Source of the DNA: Aestuariibacter sp. GS-14
Lineage (GTDB): Bacteria; Pseudomonadota; Gammaproteobacteria; Enterobacterales; Alteromonadaceae
Assembly: GCF_006494365.1 (NCBI RefSeq)
Contig: NZ_VHIP01000001.1
Coordinates: 642,401-706,400, forward strand
Direction of reading: 5' to 3'
Length of the DNA stretch: 64,000 nt
The position numbers and the translations under genes were made by a program. The notes under the pieces are model-generated. The model saw only the letters and a program-made list of their open reading frames with translations. It searched no databases and was not told the DNA's origin. The stretch's first letter is position 1; every line of letters begins with the position of its first letter. Below, piece by piece: positions 8,429 to 18,629 of the stretch.

Positions 8429-9958
8429 CTATTCACTATCCAGCAGTTGTAATTGTGTAGTGTCCATCAAATGATGGCGTTTAATCAACTGTTTCGCTGC
8501 TTCAATATCAGGGGCGAAATAGCGATCCTTGTCGTAAAACGGCACCTCGTTGCGCAGCAGCTGCATTAGCGCTTGCAACCGGTTGCTGGTTTTCAACGGC
8601 CTTCTGAAATCCAGTCCCTGACACGCTGCCAACCATTCAATAGCCAGAATGCCTGCCACGTTGTCGAAGATGTCACGTAAACGGCGCGCCGCAAAAGTCG
8701 CCATAGATACGTGATCTTCCTGGTTGGCCGAGGTTGGCAACGAGTCAATCGACGCCGGGTGTGCGAGCGTTTTGTTTTCACTCGCCAGAGCTGCACACGT
8801 TACCTGAGCAATCATAAAGCCAGAGTTCACGCCACCGTTTTCCACCAGAAATGGCGGCAAGCCACTTAAATGGGTATCGATCATCAGCGACATTCTGCGC
8901 TCCGACAACGCGCCGATTTCCGACAACGCAATCGCCAGCATATCAGCTGCCATGGCAACGGTTTCGGCGTGGAAGTTACCGCCCGAGAGAATATCGCCGG
9001 TGTCAGCAAATACCAGCGGATTGTCGCTTACGCCATTGGCTTCGGTTACCAGGATCTGCTGCGCAAAGCGCAACTGCTGTAAACAAGCGCCCATTACCTG
9101 AGGCTGACAACGCAGTGAATAGGGATCCTGCACTTTGGTGCAGCCTTGATGTGAGTGTCCAATTTCGCTGGTAGCCAGCAGTTCACGGAACGCCGCGGCT
9201 ACGTCGCTTTGGGTTTGGTGGCCGCGCACAGCGTGAATGCGGTCGTCAAACGGCACACGGGAACCCAGCGCGGCATCTACGGTTAACGCGCCAATGCCAA
9301 TGGCGCTATACAGCGCGTTTTCTGTGTAGAACAAGCCTTGCAGTGCAAAGGCTGTTGATGCCTGCGTGCCGTTTAGCAGCGCTAACCCTTCTTTTGGCGC
9401 AAGCGCGATGGGTTCAAGCCCGGCTATGCTGAGTGCGCGCTTTGCATCAATGCGCTCACCGCGATAAAACGCTTCGCCTTCGCCCAGCAGCACCACGCTC
9501 ATATGGGCCAGCGGCGCTAAGTCGCCACTGGCACCCACCGAGCCTTTTTCAGGTATGGCGGGATACACTTCAGCGTTGTATAGCTTGATCAGGGCTTCCA
9601 CTACACCTAAACGAATCCCTGAGTAGCCGCGAGCCAACGAGTTAATTTTCAGTAGCATTAGTAAACGCACTGTGTCTTCGCTCATGAAATCACCGGTGCC
9701 TGCCGCGTGCGACAACACAATACTGCGCTGTAACAGCTCCAGTTCGTTTACGTCGATGCGGGTGTTGGCAAGCAAACCAAATCCGGTGTTAATGCCATAC
9801 ACTGTGCGGTTTTCTTTAATCACATCCAGTACCGTTTGTTCAGCCGCCTGAATGCCGGCTTTGGCGCTGTCATCCAGTGCAAGTTCAACGTGTTCGCGAA
9901 ATACCGTGCGCAGTTGTTCCAGTGTCAGCGTGCCGGGAATAAGGGTTAACGACTTCAT
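8429..9958 (-). CDS. hutH: Histidine ammonia-lyase
   Basis: First enzyme of histidine degradation: removes ammonia from L-histidine to give urocanate, in the cytoplasm. The 509-residue length fits. The Ala-Ser-Gly triad that cyclises to the MIO electrophile is visible in [15 protein letters not shown] (about residue 142), along with [10 protein letters not shown] and NQEDHVSM further on. Its ATG overlaps the stop of hutU by one base (TAATG), giving coupled translation. It is the last gene of hutC-hutU-hutH. Confidence 0.97.
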   Translation of the reverse strand: MKSLTLIPGTLTLEQLRTVFREHVELALDDSAKAGIQAAEQTVLDVIKENRTVYGINTGFGLLANTRIDVNELELLQRSIVLSHAAGTGDFMSEDTVRLLMLLKINSLARGYSGIRLGVVEALIKLYNAEVYPAIPEKGSVGASGDLAPLAHMSVVLLGEGEAFYRGERIDAKRALSIAGLEPIALAPKEGLALLNGTQASTAFALQGLFYTENALYSAIGIGALTVDAALGSRVPFDDRIHAVRGHQTQSDVAAAFRELLATSEIGHSHQGCTKVQDPYSLRCQPQVMGACLQQLRFAQQILVTEANGVSDNPLVFADTGDILSGGNFHAETVAMAADMLAIALSEIGALSERRMSLMIDTHLSGLPPFLVENGGVNSGFMIAQVTCAALASENKTLAHPASIDSLPTSANQEDHVSMATFAARRLRDIFDNVAGILAIEWLAACQGLDFRRPLKTSNRLQALMQLLRNEVPFYDKDRYFAPDIEAAKQLIKRHHLMDTTQLQLLDSE

Positions 9959-11646
9959 TATTTATCTCCCTGTTGGCGGGCAACATCCAGCATCGGCAAA
10001 TCCAAATTGTGCTTACGTGCGCAATCTTTCGCTATGTCGTAACCCGCATCGGCATGGCGCATTACGCCGGTGGCAGGATCGTTGTGCAGAACCCGGCCAA
10101 TACGTGCGTCGGCCTCTTTGCTGCCATCACATAAAATCACTACGCCGGAGTGCTGGCTAAAGCCCATGCCTACACCGCCACCGTGGTGTAAGCTCACCCA
10201 GGTGGCACCACCTGCCGTGTTGAGCAGTGCGTTAAGCAATGGCCAGTCTGACACGGCATCAGAGCCGTCCATCATGGCTTCGGTTTCGCGGTTTGGCGAT
10301 GCAACCGATCCAGAATCCAGGTGATCACGGCCTATCACAACCGGCGCGCTCAGTTCGCCATTGCGTACCATTTCGTTGAATGCCAGGCCCAGCTTCTGAC
10401 GCTCGCCTAACCCAACCCAGCAAATGCGTGCTGGTAAGCCCTGGAACTGAATGCGCTCACGCGCCATGTCCAGCCAATTGTGTAAATGCGGGTTGTCTGG
10501 GATAAGCTCTTTTACTTTGGCATCGGTTTTATAAATATCTTCCGGATCACCCGATAGCGCCGCCCAGCGGAACGGGCCTATGCCCTCGCAGAATAACGGG
10601 CGAATATAAGCCGGTACAAAGCCCGGAAAATCAAATGCATTGGCAACGCCTTCTTCCAGCGCCATTTGGCGAATGTTATTGCCGTAGTCCAGGGTTGCCG
10701 CGCCAGCGGTTTGAAACCCCAGCATAGCCTGAACCTGTTTTGCCATAGATTGCTTAGCGGCTTTCACTACACTGGCTTCATCGGTGAGTCGCTGCGCTTT
10801 TGCCTGCTCCAGTGTCCATCCACTGGGCACATAGCCGTTAAGCGGATCATGCGCACTGGTTTGGTCGGTTACCACGTCCGGAATTATGTTTCGGGCCAGC
10901 ATTTGCGGGAACACTTCCGCAGCGTTGCCCAACAAGCCAACAGAAATAGCCTCACCAGCCTGTTTGGCCGCTTCAAGCATGGCCAGTGCCTCATCTAAAC
11001 TGGTTGCCTTTTTATCCACATAACCCGTTTTTAAACGAAAATCGATACGGCTTTCATCTACTTCCACGGCCAGCATGGAAAACCCCGCCATGGTAGCGGC
11101 CAGCGGCTGCGCGCCGCCCATTCCTCCTAACCCACCGGTTAAGATCCAGCGGCCTTTGCTGTCGCCATTAAAGTGGGTTTTCGCTACGCTTACGAAGGTT
11201 TCGTAGGTCCCCTGCACAATGCCCTGCGAACCAATGTAGATCCACGACCCGGCGGTCATTTGGCCGTACATCATCAGCCCTTGCTTATCCAGCGCGTTAA
11301 AGTGCTCCCAGTTTGCCCAGTGAGGCACCAGATTCGAGTTGGCAATAAGCACCCGCGGCGCGTTTTCATGGGTAGGAAACACCCCTACTGGTTTACCCGA
11401 TTGGACTAGCAGGGTTTCATTGTTATTTAGCCGCTTCAGTACCTCACAAATTTTGTCGAAGGATTCCCAGTCGCGGGCTGCACGGCCAATACCACCATAT
11501 ACCACCAGGCTTTGCGGATGCTCGGCCACTTCCGGATCCAGGTTGTTCATTAGCATGCGCAGCGGCGCTTCGGTTTGCCAGCTTTTAGCGTTTAACGTGG
11601 TGCCGCGTGGCGCGCGGATCTCACGGGTAGGGTCGAAACGTGTCAT
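9958..11646 (-). CDS. hutU: Urocanate hydratase
   Basis: Converts urocanate to 4-imidazolone-5-propionate using tightly bound NAD+. The ~562-residue sequence is full length, with [16 protein letters not shown] for dinucleotide binding and [14 protein letters not shown] containing the catalytic-region cysteine. Two adjacent ATG codons (11649 and 11646) are possible; the second is better spaced from GGAG and overlaps the hutC stop as TGATG. It sits between hutC and hutH in a tight three-gene operon. Confidence 0.97.
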   Translation of the reverse strand: MTRFDPTREIRAPRGTTLNAKSWQTEAPLRMLMNNLDPEVAEHPQSLVVYGGIGRAARDWESFDKICEVLKRLNNNETLLVQSGKPVGVFPTHENAPRVLIANSNLVPHWANWEHFNALDKQGLMMYGQMTAGSWIYIGSQGIVQGTYETFVSVAKTHFNGDSKGRWILTGGLGGMGGAQPLAATMAGFSMLAVEVDESRIDFRLKTGYVDKKATSLDEALAMLEAAKQAGEAISVGLLGNAAEVFPQMLARNIIPDVVTDQTSAHDPLNGYVPSGWTLEQAKAQRLTDEASVVKAAKQSMAKQVQAMLGFQTAGAATLDYGNNIRQMALEEGVANAFDFPGFVPAYIRPLFCEGIGPFRWAALSGDPEDIYKTDAKVKELIPDNPHLHNWLDMARERIQFQGLPARICWVGLGERQKLGLAFNEMVRNGELSAPVVIGRDHLDSGSVASPNRETEAMMDGSDAVSDWPLLNALLNTAGGATWVSLHHGGGVGMGFSQHSGVVILCDGSKEADARIGRVLHNDPATGVMRHADAGYDIAKDCARKHNLDLPMLDVARQQGDK

Positions 11647-12440
11647 CATTTCTCCGGGGTAATTGTTGTTTTAGTTTGAAAATCCAGATGGCCGCCAAGT
11701 CGGTATCGACTACCAGGATGGTAGAGCACAGCATGGCTCACCACGCCCTGTTTTCTTCGCTTCTCGGCTGACTTACCGGGTGTGTGTCCTGACGCGGTAA
11801 CCAGCGGAGAATGAATAGAAGAATAGGTACGGCGGCTCACCTTCAGGCAAGGCTCTGTGGGTTGAATATGTAATTCGTGGGCAATATCAGCGGCCGCCAG
11901 TACGGCTTCCACACTGTGGTCGGCCATGGTTAATGGCGCCACCTGATTAAGGTAGTAGTTAGCGGTTTGTGCGTGAAAATCGCTGCGCAGATAGTCTGGT
12001 GCCCAGGCGGGATTTACCCATCTGTCTTCATATTGAACCGGCAAGCAGTTCTCGCTATGCACAATCACACTGTGAAATACCTCATCCCCTTCATTAACCG
12101 CAAGTTGCGCGGCTATGCTGTGATCAGCGCGACGGGTTTCAAGCAACACAATGTGGTTGGAATAACGATGCCCACGTTGTTCAATTTCATCGCGAATGCT
12201 TTTAATTTCGAGCATTGAACTCATGGGGCGATGGTCAGACACAAACGTGCCCAGCCCCTGACTGCGCATCAGAATGCCCTCGTCCACCATGTCACTCAAC
12301 GCACGTCTGGCAGTCATGCGACTCACGCCGTGCTCCTGTGCCAGTTGATTCTCAGACGGTACCTGATCACCTGGCTTCATGTGCCCGGCTTCTATGGCAT
12401 CCAGAATAAGGGATTTAATGGCAATGTATCTTGGTTGCAT
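11646..12440 (-). CDS. hutC: HutC, GntR/UTRA-family repressor of histidine utilisation
   Basis: An N-terminal GntR winged helix-turn-helix ([20 protein letters not shown]) is followed by a UTRA effector domain ending in [17 protein letters not shown]. It represses hut genes until urocanate binds. ATG at 12440 is used instead of 12488, because upstream codons fall inside the operator palindrome. The protein is 264 residues. Compared with other HutC proteins it appears to carry about 20 extra residues just before VVSHAVL ([20 protein letters not shown]), in the last strands of UTRA, which may alter effector response. First gene of its own operon, so autoregulated. Confidence 0.93.
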   Translation of the reverse strand: MQPRYIAIKSLILDAIEAGHMKPGDQVPSENQLAQEHGVSRMTARRALSDMVDEGILMRSQGLGTFVSDHRPMSSMLEIKSIRDEIEQRGHRYSNHIVLLETRRADHSIAAQLAVNEGDEVFHSVIVHSENCLPVQYEDRWVNPAWAPDYLRSDFHAQTANYYLNQVAPLTMADHSVEAVLAAADIAHELHIQPTEPCLKVSRRTYSSIHSPLVTASGHTPGKSAEKRRKQGVVSHAVLYHPGSRYRLGGHLDFQTKTTITPEK

Positions 12441-12471
12441 ACGCGCGTTCAGGTTAACTATTTGTAACAAG

Positions 12472-12503
12472 CATACTTGTATATACAAGTATGTACAAGT
12501 ATG
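12472..12503. promoter_or_regulatory. HutC operator between hutC and hutI
   Basis: A perfect 22-bp palindrome spans 12472-12493, with core CTTGTATATACAAG. It is followed by a shifted partial copy (CAAGTATGTACAAG, 12486-12499). TGTATATACA and TTGTAT-type elements match the known gammaproteobacterial HutC site. It lies between the divergent hutC and hutI genes, 32 bases from the hutC start and about 46 bases from hutI, so one bound repressor could control both arms. Confidence 0.85.
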
Positions 12504-12548
12504 CTTATCTCATCTTTTATGCAGCCGGAATGCTTTTACGGAACGCTT

Positions 12549-13763
12549 ATGTCTGTGCAGTTCGATACTCTTATTTACAATGTGCGTATTGCGTCTATGC
12601 AGCCCAATGGCCTGCCCTATGGCGAATTATCTGAATCCGTAGTGGCTTTACACAACGGCTTAATTGCTGGGCTATATCACGCTGACGCCCTTAGTGAATT
12701 ATCAGCAAACACCCGTATTAACGGCCACCAGCAATGGTTATTGCCCGGCTTTATCGACTGTCATACGCATCTGGTGTTTGGCGGCGATCGCGCCAACGAA
12801 TTTGAACTGCGCTTGCAAGGCGTAAGCTACAAAGACATTGCCCTGCAAGGCGGAGGCATTAAGAGCACCGTAGCAAAAACGCGCGCCGCCAGCGAAGCGG
12901 AACTGCTTAACAGTGCGTTAAAGCGCGCCAAACGTCTTACCGAGGAAGGCGTTACCACGGTTGAAGTGAAATCCGGATATGGCCTCGACAACGACACGGA
13001 ATTGCGCATGTTGCGGGTGGCTAAATCCCTCGAAAGCCAGCTTCCGGTCAGAATTTCAACCACCTACTTAGGCGCACATGCCTTACCCCCGGAGTTTGCC
13101 GATAACGCCGACAACTATATCGACTTTGTGTGCCAAACGGTGTTGCCCAATGTTGCGTCACAACAGTTAGCAAACGCCGTAGACGTGTTTTGTGAGTCCA
13201 TTGGTTTTACCACCGCGCAAACCGAACGCGTGTTCCAGGCTGCCCAACAATGTGGTATTCCGGTAAAAGCCCATGTTGAACAACTCACCGACAGCAAAGG
13301 GGCGGTACTGGCAGCAAAATACAACGCTTTATCGGTTGATCATATTGAGTACCTGGCCGAGTCTGACATTCCGCACCTGGCAAACAGTGGCACTGTAGCC
13401 GTATTATTACCGGGCGCATTTTATTATTTAAATGAAGTGCAAAAGCCCCCCGTAACGGCGCTTCGCCAGCACAATATTCCTATGGCAGTCGCTACCGATT
13501 TAAACCCCGGCAGTTCGCCAATCGCGTCGCTGCTCACCGCCATGAACATGGCCTGTGTGCTGTTTGGATTAACCCCGGAAGAATCGCTAAGAGGCGCTAC
13601 GCTAAATGCGGCACTCGCATTGGGTCTCAGTGACAGAGGCGAAATTAAACCCGGCAAACTGGCCGATTTAACCTTGTGGGACATCAACACGCCTGCCGAA
13701 CTGGTGTATACCTTAAACGGGCATCGCCCAACACACGTGTTTTTTGGAGGCCAACATGTTTAA
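12549..13763 (+). CDS. hutI: Imidazolonepropionase
   Basis: Third step of histidine degradation: hydrolyses 4-imidazolone-5-propionate to N-formimino-L-glutamate. The metal-dependent amidohydrolase signature FIDCHTHLVFGGDRANEF is near residue 72, and later ligands occur in VKAHVEQLTDS, SVDHIEYL and ATDLNPGS. ATG at 12549 gives 404 residues, the normal HutI size, with GGAA upstream; the frame stays open back into the operator but those codons are not family sequence. Its end overlaps the hutG start by 8 bases. Confidence 0.96.
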   Translation: MSVQFDTLIYNVRIASMQPNGLPYGELSESVVALHNGLIAGLYHADALSELSANTRINGHQQWLLPGFIDCHTHLVFGGDRANEFELRLQGVSYKDIALQGGGIKSTVAKTRAASEAELLNSALKRAKRLTEEGVTTVEVKSGYGLDNDTELRMLRVAKSLESQLPVRISTTYLGAHALPPEFADNADNYIDFVCQTVLPNVASQQLANAVDVFCESIGFTTAQTERVFQAAQQCGIPVKAHVEQLTDSKGAVLAAKYNALSVDHIEYLAESDIPHLANSGTVAVLLPGAFYYLNEVQKPPVTALRQHNIPMAVATDLNPGSSPIASLLTAMNMACVLFGLTPEESLRGATLNAALALGLSDRGEIKPGKLADLTLWDINTPAELVYTLNGHRPTHVFFGGQHV

Positions 13764-14700
13764 CTGGCAGGGTCGCACCGATACCGAAGACGGCGCAAAA
13801 GGGCTGCGCTGGCATCAGGTAGTCAATCAATCTGGGGATACTCCGTTGCCAATGCTGTCACTGGTGGGGCTTGCCTGTGATTTGGGTGTACAAGCCAACA
13901 AAGGACGGCCAGGAGCCTGTAATGGGCCAAATGCCATCCGCGAAGCGCTTGCCAATCTGCCCTGGCACTGGAATGCGCGGTTACAGGATGGTGGCGATAT
14001 TCAGGCCGAACAGGATTTAGCAGCAGCACAGTTGCACTATGCCAACGCAGTCACCGAAGCCCTCAGGCAACAACACGTTGTGTTGGGCTTAGGCGGCGGA
14101 CATGAAATTGCCTGGGGTAGTTATCAAGGATTATTGAATGCGTTACAGCACACGTCTGATGAACCACAAACCATTGGCATTATTAACTTTGACGCCCACT
14201 TCGACCTGCGCCGCCCGGCGCCGCACACCAGTTCAGGTACGCCATTTCGGCAAATATACAACCATTGCCAGCAGCATGGGCACGCTTTTCACTATGCCTG
14301 TTTAGGTGTCTCAAAAGCAGCCAACACCCAGGCGCTATTTGACTTTGCCAACGTCACCCAAACCCGTTATTTACTGGACACCCACTGTACGCTGGAGGCC
14401 GCAACCGCCCTGCTTACCCCCATGTTGCAACAAATCGACCAGCTCTACGTAACGATTTGTCTGGATGCCTTCCCGGCTTCCGCGGCACCGGGCGTAAGCG
14501 CACCCAGTGCGCTGGGTATCGACGTGCGGTTTGCTATTAACATGCTTCATTATCTGGCAAAGCAGCAACAGCCACTCAACTACAAGTGGACATTGTGTGA
14601 TATCGCCGAAATGAATCCCGGCTTCGACATAGACAAACGCACCGCCAGGCTGGCAGCGCGTTTGGGATTTGAAGTAGCGGATGCAATTTTCGAGGGCTAA
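13756..14700 (+). CDS. hutG: Formimidoylglutamase
   Basis: Arginase-family enzyme hydrolysing N-formimino-L-glutamate to glutamate and formamide, completing the hut pathway. ATG at 13756 is chosen because GGAGG lies six bases upstream; a Met at 13744 is too early. The 314-residue sequence has GLGGGHEIAWGS, NFDAHFDLR (metal-ligand cluster) and AAPGVSAPS. In the third metal motif, where arginases carry D-x-D, this protein reads TICLDAF: the first Asp position is Cys. The rest of the site looks intact. It is translationally overlapped with hutI. Confidence 0.94.
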   Translation: MFNWQGRTDTEDGAKGLRWHQVVNQSGDTPLPMLSLVGLACDLGVQANKGRPGACNGPNAIREALANLPWHWNARLQDGGDIQAEQDLAAAQLHYANAVTEALRQQHVVLGLGGGHEIAWGSYQGLLNALQHTSDEPQTIGIINFDAHFDLRRPAPHTSSGTPFRQIYNHCQQHGHAFHYACLGVSKAANTQALFDFANVTQTRYLLDTHCTLEAATALLTPMLQQIDQLYVTICLDAFPASAAPGVSAPSALGIDVRFAINMLHYLAKQQQPLNYKWTLCDIAEMNPGFDIDKRTARLAARLGFEVADAIFEG

Positions 14701-14836
14701 GAAAAACTTATTGGATAAGTGGTAATACCAACCCATGAAATGTGATTGATATTTGCACAGCAGCAGGCAACCTTATATCTTATAAACCTCAGTGCGTTAT
14801 GTGTTTTCACTCCATATTGGTTAAAGGACTGCCAAG

Positions 14837-16180
14837 ATGTTTTCTTCTCGCTTATCTAAACTGATTTGTTTTTCTATATTTTTGCTTCTTGATTCATTAA
14901 GTACCGCGTCAGCGGCGAAATCCGCGCAGCAGGATGTCGCCGAACTCAGATCACAGAATAATCAACTCAATGAGCAGTTGTTCAATACCAGAAGTACTTT
15001 AATTGCCCTACAGGCTGAGGTAATTAAGGTGCGAATTGAACTTAAAAACCTTGATAGTGAGTATGATCTGGCGAGGGAACTAGTAGAAGTAGATAGTGAT
15101 TACATCGACATCGTTAACGATTTAAAAAATCAAAAAGACAAACTTGAAACACTGCTCTCTGTCAAAAGTCGTTTACTCGTAAAAAAGGAAACTGAACTCA
15201 ACACAATTGCCACACAAATTGGTCAAAATGAAAAGCAGTTGGAGGTATATGCAGTTCGTTATGGCACAGATATTGGTGCTGATATAAATGCTACACCGAT
15301 GCTAGCACAAGAATCATCCCATGAGTTAGCTCCCCCTCAGAGTCTTGCCCCAGAGCCCAGAATAAAGCAAAACATTCAGCAGCATAGCCGTTCTGAAGTC
15401 GTGGTTACGAAAGAAACAGACAACATACTGGCTAATAGTCGCTTTTCTGCCACAAAATACTCCTTTGGCGAACAGTTTCCTACCTTTATTGAAATAACTT
15501 CTATAGACCAGCAATTTAGACTTGGAGTGAGTGATACTGAAATCACAGTTGAACAATTTCAGTTGTTTCAGAGTGAAACCCGCTACCGAAGTGAGTCTCA
15601 GCGCTCAGGTGGATGTAATATATTTAACTATGAAACCAAAAGATCCAAACAAGCCAATTCTGAATCACCTGGATATCGCCAAACCAATACTCATCCCATT
15701 GTGTGTGTTTCGTTGTTTGATGCAATAAAGTACACACAATGGTTGTCTAAAAAGCTTAATCGTAACGTGCGATTACCAACCCGAAGTGAGTGGTTCACCT
15801 TTGCTACCCCCCACGAAATGATTGCTTTGGAAAAACAAAATGGTATGACAGACAATTGTCTTCACGCTAATATTCGTGACCAGGCTTTTGCTAACAAATT
15901 TAGCGACGATTCGACAGAAATTTGCAACGATAGATCAATCTACCCTGAACCGGTAAAAATGAAACTGCCAAGCAGTCTAGGGCTCTACAACCTTTACGGC
16001 AACGCAAGGGAATGGACGATGTCCTGTTGGGACGATGCCATCAAAAACCTATGGGTTTGTCCAGCCGTGCACATTGCCGGTGGATCTGCCTACTTTAAAC
16101 TCAACCCCGCCAAAGAAACCCGGGGAGGCCCCGATGGCGTAAGTAATGACGTGAGTTTTCGGGTAGTCTACGAGCTATAG
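14837..16180 (+). CDS. Coiled-coil protein with formylglycine-generating-enzyme-like (SUMF1) domain
   Basis: A 447-residue exported protein: signal peptide (about residues 1-26, ending TASA), a long heptad-like coiled coil (about 30-145), a proline/serine-rich linker, and a C-terminal FGE-sulfatase/SUMF1-like domain (about 215-447). The last is recognised by VSDTEITVEQFQLF, RLPTRSEWFTFAT, LGLYNLYGNAREWTMSC and the ending DVSFRVVYEL. Such domains in bacteria are often non-enzymatic binding or assembly modules. No sulfatase gene is nearby. It is richer in A+T than the hut genes and appears monocistronic, with a stem-loop after it. Confidence 0.78.
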   Translation: MFSSRLSKLICFSIFLLLDSLSTASAAKSAQQDVAELRSQNNQLNEQLFNTRSTLIALQAEVIKVRIELKNLDSEYDLARELVEVDSDYIDIVNDLKNQKDKLETLLSVKSRLLVKKETELNTIATQIGQNEKQLEVYAVRYGTDIGADINATPMLAQESSHELAPPQSLAPEPRIKQNIQQHSRSEVVVTKETDNILANSRFSATKYSFGEQFPTFIEITSIDQQFRLGVSDTEITVEQFQLFQSETRYRSESQRSGGCNIFNYETKRSKQANSESPGYRQTNTHPIVCVSLFDAIKYTQWLSKKLNRNVRLPTRSEWFTFATPHEMIALEKQNGMTDNCLHANIRDQAFANKFSDDSTEICNDRSIYPEPVKMKLPSSLGLYNLYGNAREWTMSCWDDAIKNLWVCPAVHIAGGSAYFKLNPAKETRGGPDGVSNDVSFRVVYEL

Positions 16181-16202
16181 TCAGAAAAAAATAGCCGACT
16201 GT

Positions 16203-16220
16203 GCCCGCTTATATGCGGGC
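16203..16220. terminator. Stem-loop between convergent genes
   Basis: A perfect 6-bp stem (GCCCGC / GCGGGC) around a TTATAT loop, midway between the FGE-like gene and the convergent serine hydrolase gene. A run of seven A lies at 16184-16190, which would be a T-run on the minus strand but about 13 bases away. A terminator role is plausible only. Confidence 0.35.
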
Positions 16221-16235
16221 AATTAGAATAATTAC

Positions 16236-17519
16236 TTAACGGTTTGCCCGTTTACGGCGTAAGCCGGTGAAAATACCTAATGCAATGGCAGTAACCAGTA
16301 TAACAACGGCTCCTGTTAACACTCGCATGATCATAGCCGGAAAGGTGTTACCCAGCACGTAGATATCGGGTTTGCCGGTTTTCCACGTGGTCCAGTGCGT
16401 TGCCAGGTTCGACGCCAGCGCTTCTTTATTGCCCGACTGAATGGCAATAAAACCATCGCCCGAGGCCGGATCGATTCTCACGGTACTGTTTAAATACGGC
16501 GACTGTCCGCCATGCCCTACCACATTGTCGCCTTTGCCATTTGGCGCGAACAACATAATACCGGTGCCCCAGATATCCAGTCCGTCAATGTTGGCTATTG
16601 GTGTGCGCATGTCTGCCAGGCTACTGTCGCTCAGTAGTCTTGGCATGGCAGGATCAGCCACCGTTGAAGGTAATTGCGCATTGGCAAAGCGAACTAAATC
16701 ACTCAACGTAGTGTACAACCCCGTGGCAGCCAGCGACGTATAATTGGGGTATACCTGTTCAACACCGTTTTCACCGAAATACTGCGCCACAGTTGGGTCG
16801 GCGCGATCCAATATAAAACTTGAGTGGGTCATGCCCAGCGGCTCGAATACCGCCTTTTGCATGTATTGTGCAAACGACTCGCCGGTAACTTCCTCTACAA
16901 TCAATTGCGTTAAATTGTAGCTGCCACCGGAATACATCCACGTTGTGCCAGGCTCTATACCCACCTGCACTTTGCCGCTTTTGCCCGGGTCTGCATCCAT
17001 GGCCTGGGTAAGATGAGACTCCAGCGCCTGAACCGGTTCGCCAGGCGCAAACCCACTGTGGCCCAACCCATCGGTGATACCAGCGGTATGACTCAGCAAT
17101 AAACGCAAGGTTACTTTGTTGTTGTCGAATTCGCTGGGCGGTAATTGCCAGCGGGTTAAATAGGTGGATACCGGCACATCCAGATCGAGTTTACCCTGCT
17201 GCGCCAGCTGCATTACCCCAACGGCCGTTACCCATTTGCTGAGCGATGCCACACCAAATACCGATTTGTCGGATACGGGTTTGCCCGTCGACATAGCATC
17301 ACTGTGTACTACCTTGCCGCTGTTCAGCACAGCAAGTACCAGATTGCCTTTTGCTTCGGTGCGCGCTTCATTGCTGATGGCTCTGGTAAAACCTATGGTG
17401 TCTCCAGGCTCCGCAAGTGGCGTCAGCCCCCAACCTTCGGTGGTTGCCACAAAATTAACAGTCACCCAGGCCACCAGAATTACCAGTGTGCCAAGTGTCC
17501 AAAAAATAAACCGCTTCAT
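16236..17519 (-). CDS. Membrane-anchored serine hydrolase, beta-lactamase/PBP-like family
   Basis: A 427-residue member of the class C beta-lactamase-related family. The SxxK catalytic pair is in FGVASLSKWVTA, the tyrosine motif in WMYSGGSYNLTQ and the third motif in VVGHGGQSPYL. There is an N-terminal membrane helix (residues 5-25) and a C-terminal helix followed by RRKRANR, so the hydrolase domain should sit in the periplasm. These proteins include esterases, D-aminopeptidases and peptidases; true beta-lactamase activity cannot be inferred. It stands alone, convergent with the FGE-like gene. Confidence 0.85.
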   Translation of the reverse strand: MKRFIFWTLGTLVILVAWVTVNFVATTEGWGLTPLAEPGDTIGFTRAISNEARTEAKGNLVLAVLNSGKVVHSDAMSTGKPVSDKSVFGVASLSKWVTAVGVMQLAQQGKLDLDVPVSTYLTRWQLPPSEFDNNKVTLRLLLSHTAGITDGLGHSGFAPGEPVQALESHLTQAMDADPGKSGKVQVGIEPGTTWMYSGGSYNLTQLIVEEVTGESFAQYMQKAVFEPLGMTHSSFILDRADPTVAQYFGENGVEQVYPNYTSLAATGLYTTLSDLVRFANAQLPSTVADPAMPRLLSDSSLADMRTPIANIDGLDIWGTGIMLFAPNGKGDNVVGHGGQSPYLNSTVRIDPASGDGFIAIQSGNKEALASNLATHWTTWKTGKPDIYVLGNTFPAMIMRVLTGAVVILVTAIALGIFTGLRRKRANR

Positions 17520-17691
17520 GCTCGTTTCTGTCCTTTTGTTATAGTTACGCCTGAGGCATTTACCTGTTATTAAGGCGTAATTTTATTGTGCTGTAGTAAA
17601 CATGCTGCACAGAAATACCGAAAAAACAGGCAATTCGTCCAGTATTGAGTGGTAACAAAATGTGAAAAGTGTTGCAAATAAGACGCAACAA

Positions 17692-18492
17692 TTACCTAAT
17701 AAAATCAATAATTTCGTTTATAACCGCGTCGTTTTGCAGAATGCGCCGGTGGCCAAATCCTTCTGTGGAGTACAATCTGGCATCGGGATGTTTCATCACA
17801 TACTGTTCAGCATCCTTGAAGGGGACTTCGCGATCGTCCTTGTCGTGAATAACCAGTGCGCGCTGGGCCGTTTTCATTAAATGGGTGGCGGCATCCATTG
17901 CCTCATGCGACACACCAACTGTACTATCGGCTAACGCATACAGCGCGTTCTGCGCGCGTTGGTTAAACCCAAGAAAATGGCCAAACCGGTTAAGTACACC
18001 AGTTAAACCCGCTGGGGCACCAATGAGTACCACTCTGGCAATTTGCAGGTGAGAAACCCCGTGCAACGCCAGTGCACTGCCGCCCATGGAGTGTCCGATT
18101 GCAGCGTGAACGCGCAACGACTGGTAGGTAAGTACTTCATTCACGGCTTTGATAAAATAGCCCGGATGGGAGCGCCCTTCCCCCTGATAACGATGCCCTT
18201 TTGGCACGGGTGCCACTACCCGGCAACCCAGATGTAATAGCCTGGGCAACAGGTGGGTAAATTGTTCAACCGCCCCTGACCAACCGTGCATCAGCAGTAC
18301 CGTTTTTCCCTGCCCCCGCCAAATCATGACGCAGGTATCGTCACTTACACACACCACTTCATCGGGTGAAGGCATATCCGGTAAGCTGGCAGGAAGTTGT
18401 GGAGTAAACAGCAGCCTACCAGCATGTTTTGCCGCCAGTGCGGGCCATATTCTGCTGAGCAGGTAGAAATACAATTTAACCAAAGTGCGCAT
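17692..18492 (-). CDS. Alpha/beta hydrolase
   Basis: A 266-residue alpha/beta hydrolase. Oxyanion region LLMHGWSGAVEQ, nucleophile elbow GHSMGGSA, acid in IHDKDDREVPF and catalytic histidine in GFGHRRIL are all present in the canonical order. A hydrophobic N-terminus may be a weak signal anchor. Substrate unknown; esterases and lipases of this group are common in marine bacteria. The start ATG at 18492 is the first in frame. It lies downstream of the LysR gene in the same direction, 137 bases away, and is probably transcribed separately. Confidence 0.85.
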   Translation of the reverse strand: MRTLVKLYFYLLSRIWPALAAKHAGRLLFTPQLPASLPDMPSPDEVVCVSDDTCVMIWRGQGKTVLLMHGWSGAVEQFTHLLPRLLHLGCRVVAPVPKGHRYQGEGRSHPGYFIKAVNEVLTYQSLRVHAAIGHSMGGSALALHGVSHLQIARVVLIGAPAGLTGVLNRFGHFLGFNQRAQNALYALADSTVGVSHEAMDAATHLMKTAQRALVIHDKDDREVPFKDAEQYVMKHPDARLYSTEGFGHRRILQNDAVINEIIDFIR

Positions 18493-18629
18493 AAATTACG
18501 AAGTATGTGATTGTAAACATGGCCACATACATACGCTGCATCGGGATACTCAACAACCGCGCAGGTGCATAAACGGACGCTTGGAACAGAAATACGGACG
18601 GGTTGTTCCAGTTACACCGCAATAAGGCT

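Noticed and set aside
12440-12549. hutC and hutI open frames that both begin MYIQVC in opposite directions.
   Set aside because: These codons lie in the 22-bp palindromic operator, so both strands read the same by symmetry. The true starts are at 12440 and 12549.
16236-17519. A beta-lactamase resistance gene.
   Set aside because: The family is mostly esterases and peptidases and the sequence has no specific beta-lactamase features beyond the shared motifs.
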